DNA of 64,000 nucleotides from Rhizomys pruinosus (Eukaryota > Chordata > Mammalia > Rodentia > Spalacidae): assembly GCA_009823505.1 (NCBI GenBank), contig VZQC01009572.1, forward strand, positions 591,672-655,671, in the 5' to 3' direction. Of this stretch, positions 34,526 to 47,735 are shown in pieces. The notes below the pieces were generated by a model. That model was given only the letters and a program-made list of their open reading frames with translations, made no database searches and was not told the DNA's origin. Position 1 is the stretch's first letter, and each line of letters starts with the position of its first letter. The translations under genes were made by a program, and so were the position numbers.

Positions 34526-34819
34526 GATTGGGCAAATATATATTTAGAATGAAAGGAAATGAGAACTTTTCATGGATTTTTAGCTAGCCCTTGACCCTTC
34601 CAAACTATTCTGAGTTTGACAAGCTGCTATTGGTAAATCCCAGCAGGACAGTTTTATCTTCTTCAGCATTAGGGACTGGAGGAGAAGATTTGAGGATAAT
34701 TCAAGCAGGGATTCAATGCCAACCATGGCTAGTATCTCACACCAGTGAACCATATATTTCTTCCCATGTGGGAATGAAGCCGAAAAGTATGGCACACAAG
34801 AAGAATATGATTTTTCAGT

Positions 34820-36955
34820 GTATTAGTCACTTTTATGTTGCTGTGATAAAATCACCATGACCAAGGGAACTTATAAAAGGAAGAGTTTATTTGAGCTTTC
34901 AATTGATGGTTCCAGGGAATTAGAGTCCAGTCCGTTGTGGTGGGAGGCATGATGGCTGGGGCTGGAGCAAAAAGCCGAGGTTCATGTCTTGCAATGAGTA
35001 CATGAAGTCAAGAGAGAAAGAGACTAGCAAGGCTTGTTAAACTCACTAAGCCCACCCCCGATGACGTACTTCCTCCAGAATGGCCACACCTCCTAAGAAC
35101 TCCTAAAACAGAGCCACCAACTTGGGACAAAATGTCTGAATACTTGAAGCCTATGGGGGGGAACACACTCATTCAAACCACAACATTCCAATCCGTGGCC
35201 CCCATAGGCTCCTGACCATATAAAATGCTAAATGCATTTAGTCCAACCTTAAAAGTCCCCATAGCCTTTACCAATCTCAATTCTATTCAAAAGTCTATAG
35301 TCCAAAGTCTCTTCTGAGACTCAGGCCAATCTCTTAACTGTAAGTTCCTGTAAAATCAAAAGACAAATTACATACTCCCAACATTCAGTGGAACTGAACA
35401 CACATTCCCATTCCAAAAAGGAGGAATAGAGGCATAGTGAGGAAATACTGGACCAAAACAAGACCGAAAACCAGCAGGGCAAACACCAAGTCCAGTAGCT
35501 CCATGTGCGACTTCTGGGACTTGACTTCCAAAGGGCTTAGATGGCTCAGCTCTTCCAGTGTTGTGTGCAATATACATATCTTCCTTAGGCTGGTACCACT
35601 TCCAGTATGCAGCTCTCCTTGGCAAATATCTCACAGCTCTGGCATCTCGAATGTCTTCTTGGGGTTTCCCCTGCCAACTAGGCTTCACATTCACAGCTTC
35701 ACGCAATGGCCCAACAGGGCCTTCTTATTTCAGGGACACCTCTGCTACACTCTGCCTGGCCTTGGCAGCTCTCTGAAACCACAGAGGAAGAACTGATGAC
35801 CCCTTCACTCTTGCATCCTTCATGCCTCTAAAGACAGCACCACGCGAATGAAACTGCTGAGTTTGGCTGCAAGTTTGGCATGGACTCTGTCCTACTTCAA
35901 CCACATTCCCAACTTTTCTCTGCTCTTTCAGTATTTTCCTTTCAAAAGCTGGAGGCTTAGCTGGATGTGATCTTGCCCTGAAGGTACTGTTTCTGTTGTT
36001 TACTTGTAAATCTCAAGGCCCTTCCTTAATCACTTTAATTTCACATTTTCCATTGTTTACTTGTAAATATCTAGGCCTCTACTTAATCACTTCAATCTCC
36101 TTATCAAAGGGAGCCTCTCCTTCAGGACATGACTTGGCTCCACCATTAATCTTCCTAGTGTACTTTTCAGATCCAATCTGTACATTCTGCATTTCTTTCT
36201 GCCCCATCTGATCTTTTTCATTGTAGAGCTGGATAATATTCATCATTAATAGCCATGCCACCATTTCTACATTAGACTGTTTTGAAATATCCTCCACCAA
36301 AGATGTTAGTCCATTGGTTTTCAACTTAGCATCAGGCAAGCATTTGGGCTGTGGGCAAATTGCAGCCAGACTCTTTGCCAAAATGTCCCAGTTGCTGCCT
36401 AAGTCTTTATTTTCCTCTGGAACTACATTTTTTTTCAGCAATGGTTTCTTCCAGGCGTCTACTAGAATGGCCTATAAAGTTCTGCTTACAGTAGTCAACA
36501 TATTTTCTAGCCCAAAGTTCCAAGACTTCCACATTTCTCCAAATACCTACATGGCCAAGTTCTTCACAGCCAACAGCCCATTCTCTGGTACCAAATACTA
36601 CATTAGTCACTTTTATGTTGCTGTGATAAACCACCATGACCAAGGGAACTTATAAAAGGAAGAGTTTATTTGAGCTTTCAATTGATGGTTCCAGGGAATT
36701 AGAGTCCTTTATGGAGGGAGACATAGTGGCTGGAGATAGGGCAGAAAGCCAAGGTTCACATCTCGCAATGAGTACAGGAAGTCAAAAGAGAAAGAGACTA
36801 GCAAGGCTTGTTAAACTCACTAAGCCCACCCCCAGTGAAATGCTTCCTCCAGTATGGCCACACCTTCTAAGACCTCCTAAAACAGCACCAACAACTGAGG
36901 ACAAAATGTCTGAATACTTCAAGCCTAAGGGGGACTCTCATTCAAACCACAACAA
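34820..36955 (-). mobile_element. MaLR provirus with two LTRs and internal region
   Basis: Two MT/ORR1-type LTRs in the same direction (34,820-35,186 and 36,598-36,955) enclose about 1.4 kb of internal sequence. In the element's own direction the right LTR is the 5' one. The LTRs differ at roughly one position in ten by eye, so the insertion is old. The repeat tcag(t) at 34,815-34,819 and 36,956-36,960 fits a 5-bp target duplication. The join 'ctctggtaccaaatact' next to the 5' LTR resembles the same spot in other MaLR internal regions. Like its family, it has no pol gene and depends on other elements' enzymes. Confidence 0.8.
35187..36597 (-). pseudogene. MaLR internal region, gag-related, decayed
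   Basis: The only sizeable minus-strand frames are about 112-120 codons (36,079-36,441 and 35,368-35,706). They are separated by stops. MaLR elements are known to carry only gag-related sequence, and I see no reverse transcriptase, protease or integrase motif. The annotation rests on position between the LTRs, not on a recognised domain. Confidence 0.55.
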
Positions 36956-36960
36956 TCAGT

Positions 36961-37510
36961 ATGAGTGGAAATTAACACTATTTTCAAGGCATTCATGAGA
37001 AATAAATTTGTGTTTGTCATTAAAGAATGATTTCAGACTAGATTATTAAAATACAAACTTCAGACTAGATTATTAAAATACAAACTTCTAGATCTATCAC
37101 TAACCTATATACTACATTTAACTCATAAATACAAAGCACAAAGTTATGTAAAGCAAATATTAAGACCATTAAAAAGTGAAAAAGTAAAGTGAGAGAGTTT
37201 GTTGTTGAGATGAAGTGAGGTGACTGAGAGAAGAAGAAACTAGGAGTTACTTAATGGCATAGAATTCAGTTCTGTCTGGTAGAAAAGTTCTGGAAATTTT
37301 GTGTACAATAATATGAACGAACTTAGCAGGACTGAACTGAATGCAAAAGTAAAATTTATGTTATATATGTATTATCATAATTAATAACAACAGAGTAAAG
37401 AATCAAAACATGAGTAATAAAATTTTAGCCTTTAAACCCACAGCTGGAACTTTCGGGCTCAGGAAAAATGCCTCACATAGTATTATATTGGTTGACTAGG
37501 ATATCTTTTC
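36961..37510. other. Unique sequence with a 27-bp tandem duplication
   Basis: Two copies of a 27-bp unit starting ttcagactagattatt lie at 37,032-37,058 and 37,059-37,085. No gene is seen. Confidence 0.6.
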
Positions 37511-38123
37511 TTTTCTTTTTTTTAAGTTATTTTATATTGAGTGCATTTCATACAACATTTCTTAATCAAATTTAGGCTCATTCCCCCATCCATGCCCACT
37601 CCTTGCATCCCCCTGCACCCCACAGGAACTCATGGATTCTGACATACATGTTAAGTCCTGTCTTGCATCTTTTTCTCAGTCTTTTATAACCTTATCAATG
37701 CATAAGTTTACTGTTTTTGTCAGTTCTTTGAATAGGCTTCTCTCTGTCTTTTTTTGTTCCTCTTAATTTTATATTATTCTGAAATATGCATATATACACT
37801 CCACAGATAAATCAAAATTACAAATTGTGAAAAAAACCTATAGGTTAATTCCAAAACACATTTAGAGAGTCACATTTTAACAGTAATGTTGCATGGATGA
37901 AGGTAAAAAGATGTGGAACTTTACAGTCTTTTTTTTTTTTAGAATATGAATACATATCTTATATCCATATATGGTAATTACAATGTGCGAATACAAGTGA
38001 TAGGACAATTCTAGAGCCCATTTAGAGATTCATATTGGAATAGCACAGTTGCTTTCAGATACAATGAAATATAATAACAAAGTTGCTCAGTTTCCCTGCC
38101 AACTGGGGATTTGGTGTTAGCAT

Positions 38124-38768
38124 TCACAAAAGGGGGAAACCATTCACCTTTTTTTTTTTCTGGAACTGTGTTATTTCACTTAGCATAATGGCTTTGAGTT
38201 CCATCCATTTACCAGCAAAGCTCATGATGTCACCTTTCTTTACCACTGTATAGAACTCCATTGTGTAGATGTACCACATTTTTGTTATCCAGTCATCAGT
38301 TGAGGGGCATTTTGGTTGATTCCAGCATTTTTCTATTGTGAAGAGAGCTGCAATAAAAATAGCTGTGCATTTTTCTTTGCGGTAGGATGCGTCTTGTGGG
38401 TATATACCCAGGAGTGGTATGACTGGGTTATGTGGTAGGCTCATTTTGAATCTTTTAAGAGTTCTCCACACTGCTTTCCACAGTGGTTGTACCAGTTTAC
38501 ATTCCCACCAGCAGTGGATGAGTGTTCCCCTTTCCCCACAACCTCTCCAGCATTTGATGTCTTTTGTTTTCTTGATCTTGGCTAGTCTTATTGGAGTGAG
38601 ATGATACCTTAGTGTGGTTTTAATTTGCATTTCCTTAATTATTAATGATGTTGAACACACATTTTAAGATGTTTCTCAGCCATCTTTACTTCCTTACTGG
38701 TGAAGTCTCTGTTCAGCTATTTACTCCATCTTTTGAGTAGGTCATTTGTTTTCTTTTTTTTTTTTTTA
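38124..38768 (-). pseudogene. L1 ORF2 C-terminal part
   Basis: A 178-codon minus-strand frame (38,660-38,124) holds the C-terminal cysteine motif [18 protein letters not shown] (pattern C-x3-C-x7-H-x4-C), followed by [12 protein letters not shown] and [20 protein letters not shown]. This is the conserved tail of L1 ORF2p. The usual stop is replaced by a short extension to 38,124. It joins, through a poly-T and the sequence stranded at 42,535-42,644, to the main ORF2 on the right. Confidence 0.9.
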
Positions 38769-39921
38769 GTTGAAGAGAAAGAAAAATCTTTCATGACATA
38801 AACAAAAAAAAGAACACATGTCAAAAAAAACAACACTTCAGAAAAATACGAAGCAATTCAAAGAACAGAGAAAGGAGCAACTATCCTAAGCAACCAAAGA
38901 CAGAAATTACCAAAAGCATAAACAGATAAATAAATACCTAGACCAAGAATGCAAACAAAAAATAAGTTGAAAGGAAAACAATACACCATTCTCAATAATA
39001 ACCTTAAATATAATGGTCAATAACTCCGCAATTCAAAAGACATAGACTGGGAGAATGATTAGGAAACAGAATCCATCTATATGCTGCGCTACGAAACCCA
39101 TCTCACCCTCAGACCGGACAGACACCTCTTAGAGTAAAAGGATGGAAAAATATTCGAAGAAATGGTACCAAAAAGAAAAGAGGGGGTGGCTAGTTCTAAA
39201 ATCAGACAAAATAGACCTCAGAGTAAAAATTAATCAGAAAAGACAAAGAGGAGCCATTATATCTTATAAATGGAACAATTAAAGAGAAGTTTTCACAATA
39301 TTAAAGTTTATGCACCAAACTTCGGTGTACCGAACTTTATAATCACAATCCTTCAGAACCACATGACACAGATTAATCCCAGCAGCTAATAGTGGGGACT
39401 CAAACGAAGCTCCACTGAGCCCCCTGGGTAGGTCAGCTGGACAAAAATAAAAATATCGAATATTATACAATACATAAAAAAACAAAGATAATATCAATAC
39501 ACCCCGAAATGACCTACTGATATCTACAGATATTCCATCCACCAAACCCAGGAGAATACTATCTTCTACTCTCACTACACCCCAGCACCCCCAAGAACAT
39601 TCTCCAAAATGACCACTTACTGGACACAAAAGGAATGTCAACAATACAAACAGGATTGAAATTATTCCAGCATTCTATCAGACCACAGTGCAATAAAGCT
39701 CAATATTAACACCAGGGTAATCCCTACAACTGTAAGAACACATAGAGACTAAACAATGCAATCCTGAATAGAGTGGGTCATGGAAGAAATAAAGAATGAA
39801 ATAAAAGCATTCAATAAATGAAAATGACAATAGAGCACAATGAAACCTGTGGGATACTTTAAAGTCAGTCCTAAGAGGGAAATTTTATAGCCCTAGTGCC
39901 CACATTAAAAAAATAAAGAGA

Positions 39922-40160
39922 GGGGCTGGGAGAGATGGCCTAGCGGTAAGAGCGCCGACCGCTCTTGCAGAGGACCCGGGTTCGATCCCGCACCCACATG
40001 GCGGCTGAGAACCGCTGAAACTCCAACCTAGGAGAACTCCAGCTCCAGGGGAATCCGACGCCCACTTCTGACCTCCGCGGCATTGCACGACACGGTGCAC
40101 AGACTTGCATCAGACAATACTTTCATACACATACAGAAATAAATAAAATTAATAAAAAAA
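39922..40160 (+). mobile_element. SINE in the inverted copy (mirror of 45,061-45,303)
   Basis: B2/B3-type SINE with the 17-bp duplication. It has several missing bases relative to its mirror, for example in the head ('gcggtaagagcg') and 'gatcccgcaccc'. Flanks match the mirror too, so it is not an independent insertion. Confidence 0.85.
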
Positions 40161-41538
40161 AAAAAATAAAGAGAAAACAAAGCAAAACAAAACAAAGAGA
40201 ACAAATAAGTGATCTAACAACTGAAGCTAAAAATCTTGAGAGACAACACAAATGAACCCTAAACCCACAGACAGGAAGAAATAACCAAATCAGAGCAAAT
40301 CAATGAAATACAAACAAAGAAAGCAATACAAAAAAAATCAATGAATCCAAAAGCTGGTTCTTGAAAGATAAACAAAGGTAACAGACCTCTAGCCCAGTTA
40401 ACCAAAAGAAAGAAAGAGCACTCAAATCAATAGCATTCCTGATAAAAAAGGGAAACATCACAACTGGCAAAGAAAAGAACCGGGCAATCATACAAGAATA
40501 CTTCAAAAACCTATACTCTACTAAATTTGAAAACCTAAGAGAAATGGATGAATATCTGAAATCCTAGGATTCACCAAAGCTAACCAAGAAGAGATTGACA
40601 GCTTAAACAGACCAATAATCCTTGGAGAAATGGAAGATGTAAACAAAAGCCTCCCAACAAAAAGCCCAGCCCAGATGGTTTCACAGCAGAATTCTATAAA
40701 ACATTTAAAGAAGTCTTAAAACTAATATTACTCAAAGTTTTCAGACAGATACAAACAGAAGGAAATATCCCAAATTCGTTCTATGAAGCCAGCATCACTC
40801 TAATACCAAAACCAGGCAAAGACACAAACAAGAAAGAAAACTATAGATCCATATCATTAATGAACACAGATGCAAAAATTCTCAACAAAATACTTGCAAA
40901 TCACATACAGACCACATCAAAAGATCATCCATCATGACCAGGTTAGATTCATACAGAGATGCACGGATGGTTCAACATACAGAAACAATAAATATCAAAA
41001 ACACATAAATGTCTGAGAGACAAAAATCACAGGATATCTCAATTGATGCAGAAAAAGCTTTCAACAAAATCCAACATCCCTTCATGTTAAAGTCCTAGAG
41101 GGAATTGGACTGGAGGGATCATTCCTCAATGTATTCAAAGTCATATAAAAGAAACCAACAGCCAGCATCATCCTAAATGGAGAAAAGTTGGAGCATTCCC
41201 CTAAAGGCAGGAACATGACAAGGCTTGTCCACTATCACCACTCCTCTCAATACAGTGCTTGAAAATGTCGCTAGGGTAATAAGGCAAGAAAGCAAAATTA
41301 AGGAGTACTAACTGGAAAAGAGAAGTCAAGCTATCTCTTTTTGCAGAGATATGATAGTTTACCTAAGTGATGCTAAAAACCCACCAGAAAACTCTTAGAA
41401 AATAAAAGTTTCAGTAAAGTGGTGCGCACAAAATAAACCTAGAAAAATCAGTAGCCTTTCTTTACAACACAATAAGCAACTGGAGAAGGAATATAAGGAG
41501 ACCACCCAATCAAATAGCCTCAAAAAAATACCTAGAGG

Positions 41539-41765
41539 GGCTGGAGAGATGGCCTAGTGATTAAGAGCACGACTGCTCTTGCAAAGGACCAGGGGTTCTA
41601 TTCCCAGCACCACATGGTGGCTGAGAACCATCTTTGCTCCAGTCTAGGGACTCAGTCCAATCGCCCTCTTCTGACCTCCGTGGCATTGCATGACACGGGT
41701 GCGCAAGCCTACATACAAACAGTCACATTCATACACAAAAAAAATAAAATAAAATTAAAAAAATT
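41539..41765 (+). mobile_element. SINE in the inverted copy (mirror of 43,414-43,650)
   Basis: B2/B3-type SINE 'ggggctggagagatggccta' with the same shortened middle as its mirror. It is present only because the arm is a copy. Confidence 0.85.
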
Positions 41766-42066
41766 TTAAATGAATACCTACAAATAAACCTAACCAAAGA
41801 CTCAAAAGACCCTACAACAAAAAAATTTTAAACCCTGAAGAAGGAGATTGAAAATGACATCAAAAGATGGAAAGATTCCCATGCTCATGGAATGGAAAAT
41901 TATATGTAAAAATGTCCATTCTACCCAAATTAATATACAAATTCAATACAATCCCAATCAAAATCCCCAAGCTTTTTCACAGACTTAGAAAAAATCCTTA
42001 AATTCATATGGAAAAACAGTATGGCTACTCCCCTGAATAGCCAAAGCAACCCTGAGTGAAAAGTGA

Positions 42067-42198
<132 letters not shown>

Positions 42199-42534
42199 TG
42201 AGCTCATATAACTTCAGCCACCTCATAGTTGGCAAAGGGGCCAAAAATGCTCAATGGAGGAAAGATAGTATCTTCAGTAAAAGGTATTGGCAAAACTGGA
42301 TTACCATTTGTAGGAGAACAAAATTAAACCCATATCTCTTGCCCGTGCAAAAATAAACTCCAAGTGGATCAAAGATCTCAACCTGAAACCTGAAACCCTG
42401 AAGGTGATAGAAGAAAAAGTCAGCAGCAACCTACAAGACATAGGCATAGGAAAAGACTTTCTAAATCAAACATCAGCTGCACAGGAAATAAGGACAACAG
42501 CTGACAAGTGGGACCTCATTAAACTTAAAAGCTT

Positions 42535-42645
42535 TTGTACACCTAAAGAAACAACCAAGGAAGTGAAAAGAAAACCCATGGAGAGGAAGGAAACCTTCAC
42601 CACTGATTCATCGAGATCATTGACATCCAGAATATATAACTACTN
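42535..42645 (+). other. Spacer at palindrome centre, ends in a single N
   Basis: The spacer reads as L1 ORF2 sense ('ttgtacacctaaagaaaca' to 'catccagaatatataactac') and has no mirror in the right arm. Comparison with the L1 at 28.3-32.4 kb (about 30,810-30,925) shows it is the piece that should lie, reversed, between 38,768 and 42,646. The N at 42,645 marks the junction. Confidence 0.85.
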
Positions 42646-43413
42646 AAGCTTTTAAGTTTAATGAGGTCCCACTTGTCAGCTGTTGTCCTTATTTCCTGTG
42701 CAGCTGATGTTTGATTTAGAAAGTCTTTTCCTATGCCTATGTCTTGTAGGTTGCTGCTGACTTTTTCTTCTATCACCTTCAGGGTTTCAGGTTTCAGGTT
42801 GAGATCTTTGATCCACTTGGAGTTTACTTTTGCACAGGGCAAGAGATATGGGTTTAATTTTGTTCTCCTACAAATGGTAATCCAGTTTTGCCAATACCTT
42901 TTACTGAAGATACTATCTTCCCTCCATTGAGCATTTTTGGCCCCTTTGCCAACTATGAGGTGGCTGAAGTTATATGAGCTCAAGTTTGGATCTTCAATTT
43001 TGTTCCATTGGTCAATGGTTCTGTTTTTTTTTTTTTTTGCCAGTACCAGGCTGTCTTTATGACTTATAGCCTTGTAATATAGCTTGAAGTCTGGTAATGT
43101 AATCCCCCCAGTATTGCACTTTTCACTCAGGGTTGCTTTGGCTATTCAGGGGAGTAGCCATACTGTTTTTCCATATGAATTTAAGGATTTTTTCTAAGTC
43201 TGTGAAAAAGCTTGGGGATTTTGATTGGGATTGTATTGAATTTGTATATTAATTTGGGTAGAATGGACATTTTTACTATATTAATTTTTCCATTCCATGA
43301 GCATGGGAATCTTTCCATCTTTTGATGTCATTTTCAATCTCCTTCTTCAGGGTTTTAAAATTTTTTGTTGTAGAGGTCTTTTGAGTCTTTGGTTAGGTTT
43401 ATTTGTAGGTATT

Positions 43414-43650
43414 CATTTAAAATTTTTTTAATTTTAATTTTATTTTTTTATGTGTATGAATGTACTGTTTGTATGTAGGCTTGCGCACCCGTGTCATGCA
43501 ATGCCACGGAGGTCAGAAGAGGGCATTGGATTCACCTGGAACTGGAGCCAAAGATGGTTCTCAGCCACCATGTGGGTGCTGGGAATAGAACCCTGGTCCT
43601 TTGCAAGAGCAGTCAGTGCTCTTAATCACTAGGCCATCTCTCCAGCCCCT
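43414..43650 (-). mobile_element. B2/B3-type SINE inside L1 ORF2
   Basis: Reversed SINE without the 17-bp duplication and with a shortened middle ('gaactggagccaaagatgg'). The repeat taggtatt at 43,406-43,413 and 43,652-43,659 flanks it and duplicates L1 sequence. Confidence 0.88.
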
Positions 43651-45060
43651 CTAGGTATTTTTTTGAGGCTATTGTGATTGGGTAGGTCTCCTTATATTCC
43701 TTCTCCAGTTGCTTATTGTTGTTGTAAAGAAAGGCTACTGATTTTTCTAGGTTTATTTTGTGTTCCACCACTTTACTGAAACTTTTATCATTTCTAAGAG
43801 TTTTCTGGTGGAGTTTTTAGCATCACTTAGGTAAACTATCATATCATCTGCAAAAAGAGATAGCTTGACTTCCTCTTTTCCAGTTAGTACTCCTTTAATT
43901 TTGCTTTCTTGCCTTATTACCCTAGCGAACATTTCAAGCACTGTATTGAAGAGGAGTGGTGATAGTGGACAGCCTTGTCATGTTCCTGCCTTTAAGGGGA
44001 ATGCTCCCAACTTTTCTCCATTTAGGATGATGCTGGCTGTTGGTTTCTTTTATATGACTTTGAATACATTGAGGAATGATCCCTCCAGTCCAATTCCCTC
44101 TAGGACTTTAAACATGAAGGGATGTTGGATTTTGTTGAAAGCTTTTTCTGCATCAATTGAGATGATCCTGTGATTTTTGTCTCTCAGACCATTTATGTGT
44201 TTTATGATATTTATTGATTTATGTATGTTGAACCATCCGTGCATCTCTGATATGAATCTAACCTGGTCATGATGGATGATCTTTTTGATGTGGGTCTGTA
44301 TGTGATTTGCAAGTATTTTGTTGAGAATTTTTGCATCTGTGTTCATTAATGATATGGATCTATAGTTTTCTTTCTTGTTTGTGTCTTTGCCTGGTTTTGG
44401 TATTAGAGTGATGCTGGCTTCATAGAACGAATTTGGGATATTTCCTTCTGTTTGTATCTGTCTGAAAACTTTGAGTAATATTAGTTTTAAGACTTCTTTA
44501 AATGTTTTATAGAATTCTGCTGTGAAACCATCTGGGCCTGGGCTTTTTTAGTTGGGAGGCTTTTTGTTACATCTTCAATTTCCTCAAGGATTATGGGTCT
44601 GTTTAAGCTGTCAATCTCTTCTTGGTTAAGCTTTGGTGAATCCTAGGATTTCAGATATTCATCATCCATTTCTCTTAGGTTTTCAAATTTAGTAGAGTAT
44701 AGGTTTTTGAAGTATTCTTGTATGATTGCCCGGTTCTTTTCTTTGCCAGTTGTGATGTTTCCCTTTTTATCAGGAATGCTATTGATTTGGAGTTGCTCTT
44801 TCTTTCTTTTGGTTAACTGGGCTAGAGGTCTGTCTACTTTGTTTATCTTTTCAAGAACCAGCTTTTGGATTCATTGATTTTTTTTGTATTGCTTTCTTTG
44901 TTTGTATTTCATTGATTTCTGCTCTGATTTTGGTTATTTCTTCCTGTCTGTTGGGTTTAGGGTTCATTTGTTGTTGTCTCTCAAGCATTTTTAGCTTCAG
45001 TGTTAGATCACTTATTTGTTCTCTTTGTTTTGTTTTGCTTTGTTTTTCTCTTTATTTTTT

Positions 45061-45303
45061 TTTTTATTAATTTTATTTATTTCTGTATGTGTATGAAAGT
45101 ATTGTCTGCATGCAAGTCTGTGCACCCGTGTCGTGCAATGCCGCGGAGGTCAGAAGTGGGCGTCGGATTCCCCTGGAGCTGGAGTTCTCCTAGAGTTGGA
45201 GTTTCAGACGGTTCTCAGCCGCCATGTGGGTGCTGGGGATCGAACCCGGGTCCTCTGCAAGAGCGGTCGGCGCTCTTAACCGCTAGGCCATCTCTCCAGC
45301 CCT
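45061..45303 (-). mobile_element. B2/B3-type SINE inside L1 ORF2, with 17-bp duplication
   Basis: Reversed SINE with intact head 'gggctggagagatggcctag' and B box 'gggttcgatcc'. The repeat ctctttatttttt at 45,048-45,060 and 45,304-45,316 is its target duplication. It is CpG-rich and therefore recent. Confidence 0.9.
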
Positions 45304-46306
45304 CTCTTTATTTTTTTAATGTGGGCACATAGGGCTATAAATTTCCCTCTTAGGACTGACTTTAAAGTATCCCACAGGTTTCATTGTGCTCTATTGTCAT
45401 TTTCATTTAGTTCTAGAAATGCTTTTATTTCATTCTTTATTTCTTCCATGACCCACTCATTGTTCAGGATTGCATTGTTTAGTCTCTATGTGTTCTTACA
45501 GTTAGTAGGGATTACCCTGGTGTTAATATTGAGCTTTATTGCACTGTGGTCTGATAGAATGCATGGAATAATTTCAATCCTTTTGTATTTGTTGACATTC
45601 CTTTTGTTGTCCAGTAAGTGGTCAATTTTGGAGAATGTTCTGTGGGGTGATGAGTAGAAAGTATATTCTCTGGTGTTTGGGTGGAATATTCTGTAGATAT
45701 CAGTCAGGTCCATTTGGTGTATTGTATTATTCAGTTCTGATATTTGTTTATTTTTTTGTCCAGCTGACCTACCCAGGGGGCTCAGTGGAGTATTGAAGTC
45801 CCCCACTATTAGCGTGCTGGGATTAATCTGTGTCATGTGGTTCTGAAGGATTGTGTTTATAAAGTTCGGTACACCAGAGTTTGGTGCATAAACATTTAAT
45901 ATTGTGAAATCTTCCTGGTTAATTGTTCCATTTATAAGGATATAATGGCCCTCTTTGTCTTTTCTGATTAATTTTTACTCTGAGGTCTATTTTGTCTGAT
46001 GTTAGAATAGCCACCCCCACTTGCTTTTTGGTACCATTTGCTTCGAATATTTTTCCATCCTTTACTCTAAGGTGTTGTCTGTCCTTGAGGGTGAGATGGG
46101 TTTCGTAGGCAGCATATAGATGGATTCTGTTTCCTAATCCATTCTCCCAGTCTATGTCTTTTGATTGAGGAGTTTAGACCATTAATATTTAAGGTTATTA
46201 TTGAGAGATGTGTATTGTTTCCTTTCAACTTATTTTTTCTTTTGTATTCTTGTTCTAGGTATTTATTTACTCTGTTATGTTTTTGGTAATTTCTCTCTTG
46301 GGTTGC

Positions 46307-47735
46307 TTAAGGATAGTTGCTCCTTTCCTCTGTTCTTTGAATTGCTTCAAGTATTTTCTGAAGTGTTGTTTTTTTTGACATGTGTTCTTTCATTTTGTTT
46401 ATGTCATGAAAGATTTTTCTTTCTCCTTCAACTATGATTGACATTTTTGCTGGGTATAGTAATCTGGGTTGGCATCTAAAGTCATTTAACACTGGGAATA
46501 CTTTAGTCCATGTTCTTCTGGCTTTTATAGTTTGCAGTGAGAAGTCAGCTGTGATTCTGATGGGTTTCCCCTTATATGTAACTTGTTTTTCTCTTGTGGC
46601 TTTCAGTATTTTGTCCTTGTTTTGAGCCTCTAGCGTTTTAACTATGATATGACATGGGGAATTTCTTTTCTGGTCTTGTCTATTTGGTGTTCTATGTGCT
46701 TCTTGTATTTATATAGGTTTGTCTTTTTTCAGTTTGGGGAAATTTTCTTCTATTATTCTGTTGAAGATCTTATCGCTACTGTTGTTTTGGGATTCTTCTC
46801 CTTCCTCTATCCCTATGATGTGGAGGTTTGGTCTTTTCATAGTGTCCCACATTTCCTGGTTGTTCCACTCTTGTGTTTTTTAAAATTTTTCATAATCTTT
46901 ACTTGAGGTTCCTTGCTGCACTGTGTTATCCTGTAGGTCTGATATTCTTTTTTCTGCTTCATCCATTCTGCTTCTGAGGCTTTTTCCCATCCTTCTGCTG
47001 ATTGGATGAATGTTCAATTTCCTTTTTTATATCATCCTGTGATTTCTTCAGTATTTCACACTTCCTTTTGGATCTTTTCATTCTCTTCTTGTAGCTCCTT
47101 GCTTCATTGGTCAGTTTCTTGTTTTCTTTCAGCCTGAGATCTTTTTTATTTTGGTCTTTTCGAGAGAGGGTCTCCCTGTAGCCCCAGCTGTCCTGTAATT
47201 CACTCTGTAGATCAGGCTGGCCTTGAATTCACAAAGATCTGCCTGCCTCTGCCTCCCAAGTGCTAGGATTAAAGGTGTGTGCCACCACACCCAGCATTTT
47301 TTTTTTTAGCCTGAGATATTTTCAATATTTCTACTTCCTTCTGAAGTTTGTCATTCTCTCCTAGTTCTTTTCTGAGTTTGTCAATCTCTCCCTTTAGTTC
47401 TTTGGAGTTTATCATTCTTTCCTTCTAGTTTCTTCATGAGTTTTTCATTCTCTCCCTTTAGTTCTCTGATTTGTTCTTTATAGTCTTTGAATATGTCAAC
47501 AATTGTTTTTGTAAGGTCAGTGTCTTGGTTTCCTTCCAGGGAGATCTCGTGGTTGGGATCTTCTACAGGATTGGTTGAGTTCAGTGGGGATTTATTTTCA
47601 GCTTTTCCCATATTGTTGTTTTTCCGTTGTGTCTTTGGCATGTGGATTTTTGTTGTTGTTGTTTTCCCCCTTTGTTTGTTTGTTTGGCTTCTGTTGCTAA
47701 TCTCAAATGTTAATATGGAGGACTGGTTGGTCACT
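46307..47735 (-). pseudogene. L1 ORF1 (RNA-binding coiled-coil protein), broken
   Basis: The N-terminal frame (47,734-47,381) has a basic stretch and then a Leu/Glu/Lys-rich coiled-coil start (IRELKGENEKLMKKLEGKND). The C-terminal part (46,492-46,307) has RLLYPAKMSI and TLQKILEAI, the usual ORF1p end. ORF1p coats L1 RNA as a trimer. A B1 insertion at 47,141-47,307 and several stops interrupt the frame. Confidence 0.8.
47141..47307 (-). mobile_element. B1 SINE inside L1 ORF1
   Basis: Reversed B1, 'gagagagggtctccctgtag' to 'gtgtgtgccaccacacccag', with T runs at both ends. The repeat agcctgagat at 47,131-47,140 and 47,308-47,317 is its target duplication. Confidence 0.9.

Larger units (their letters stand above)
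42646..46205 (-). pseudogene. L1 ORF2 (endonuclease and reverse transcriptase), broken
   Basis: From the right: endonuclease start LNINGLN near 46,180; VGDFNTPLS, SKIDHLL and SDHSAIKL between 45,840 and 45,510, which are the endonuclease metal and catalytic motifs; RT blocks [23 protein letters not shown] and [16 protein letters not shown] (44,346-43,753). The FADD active site is present; the usual DAEKAFD reads DAEKAFN. Several frameshifts and stops and two SINE insertions (43,414 and 45,061) break it. ORF2p is the enzyme that nicks the target and copies L1 RNA; this copy cannot make it. Confidence 0.85.
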
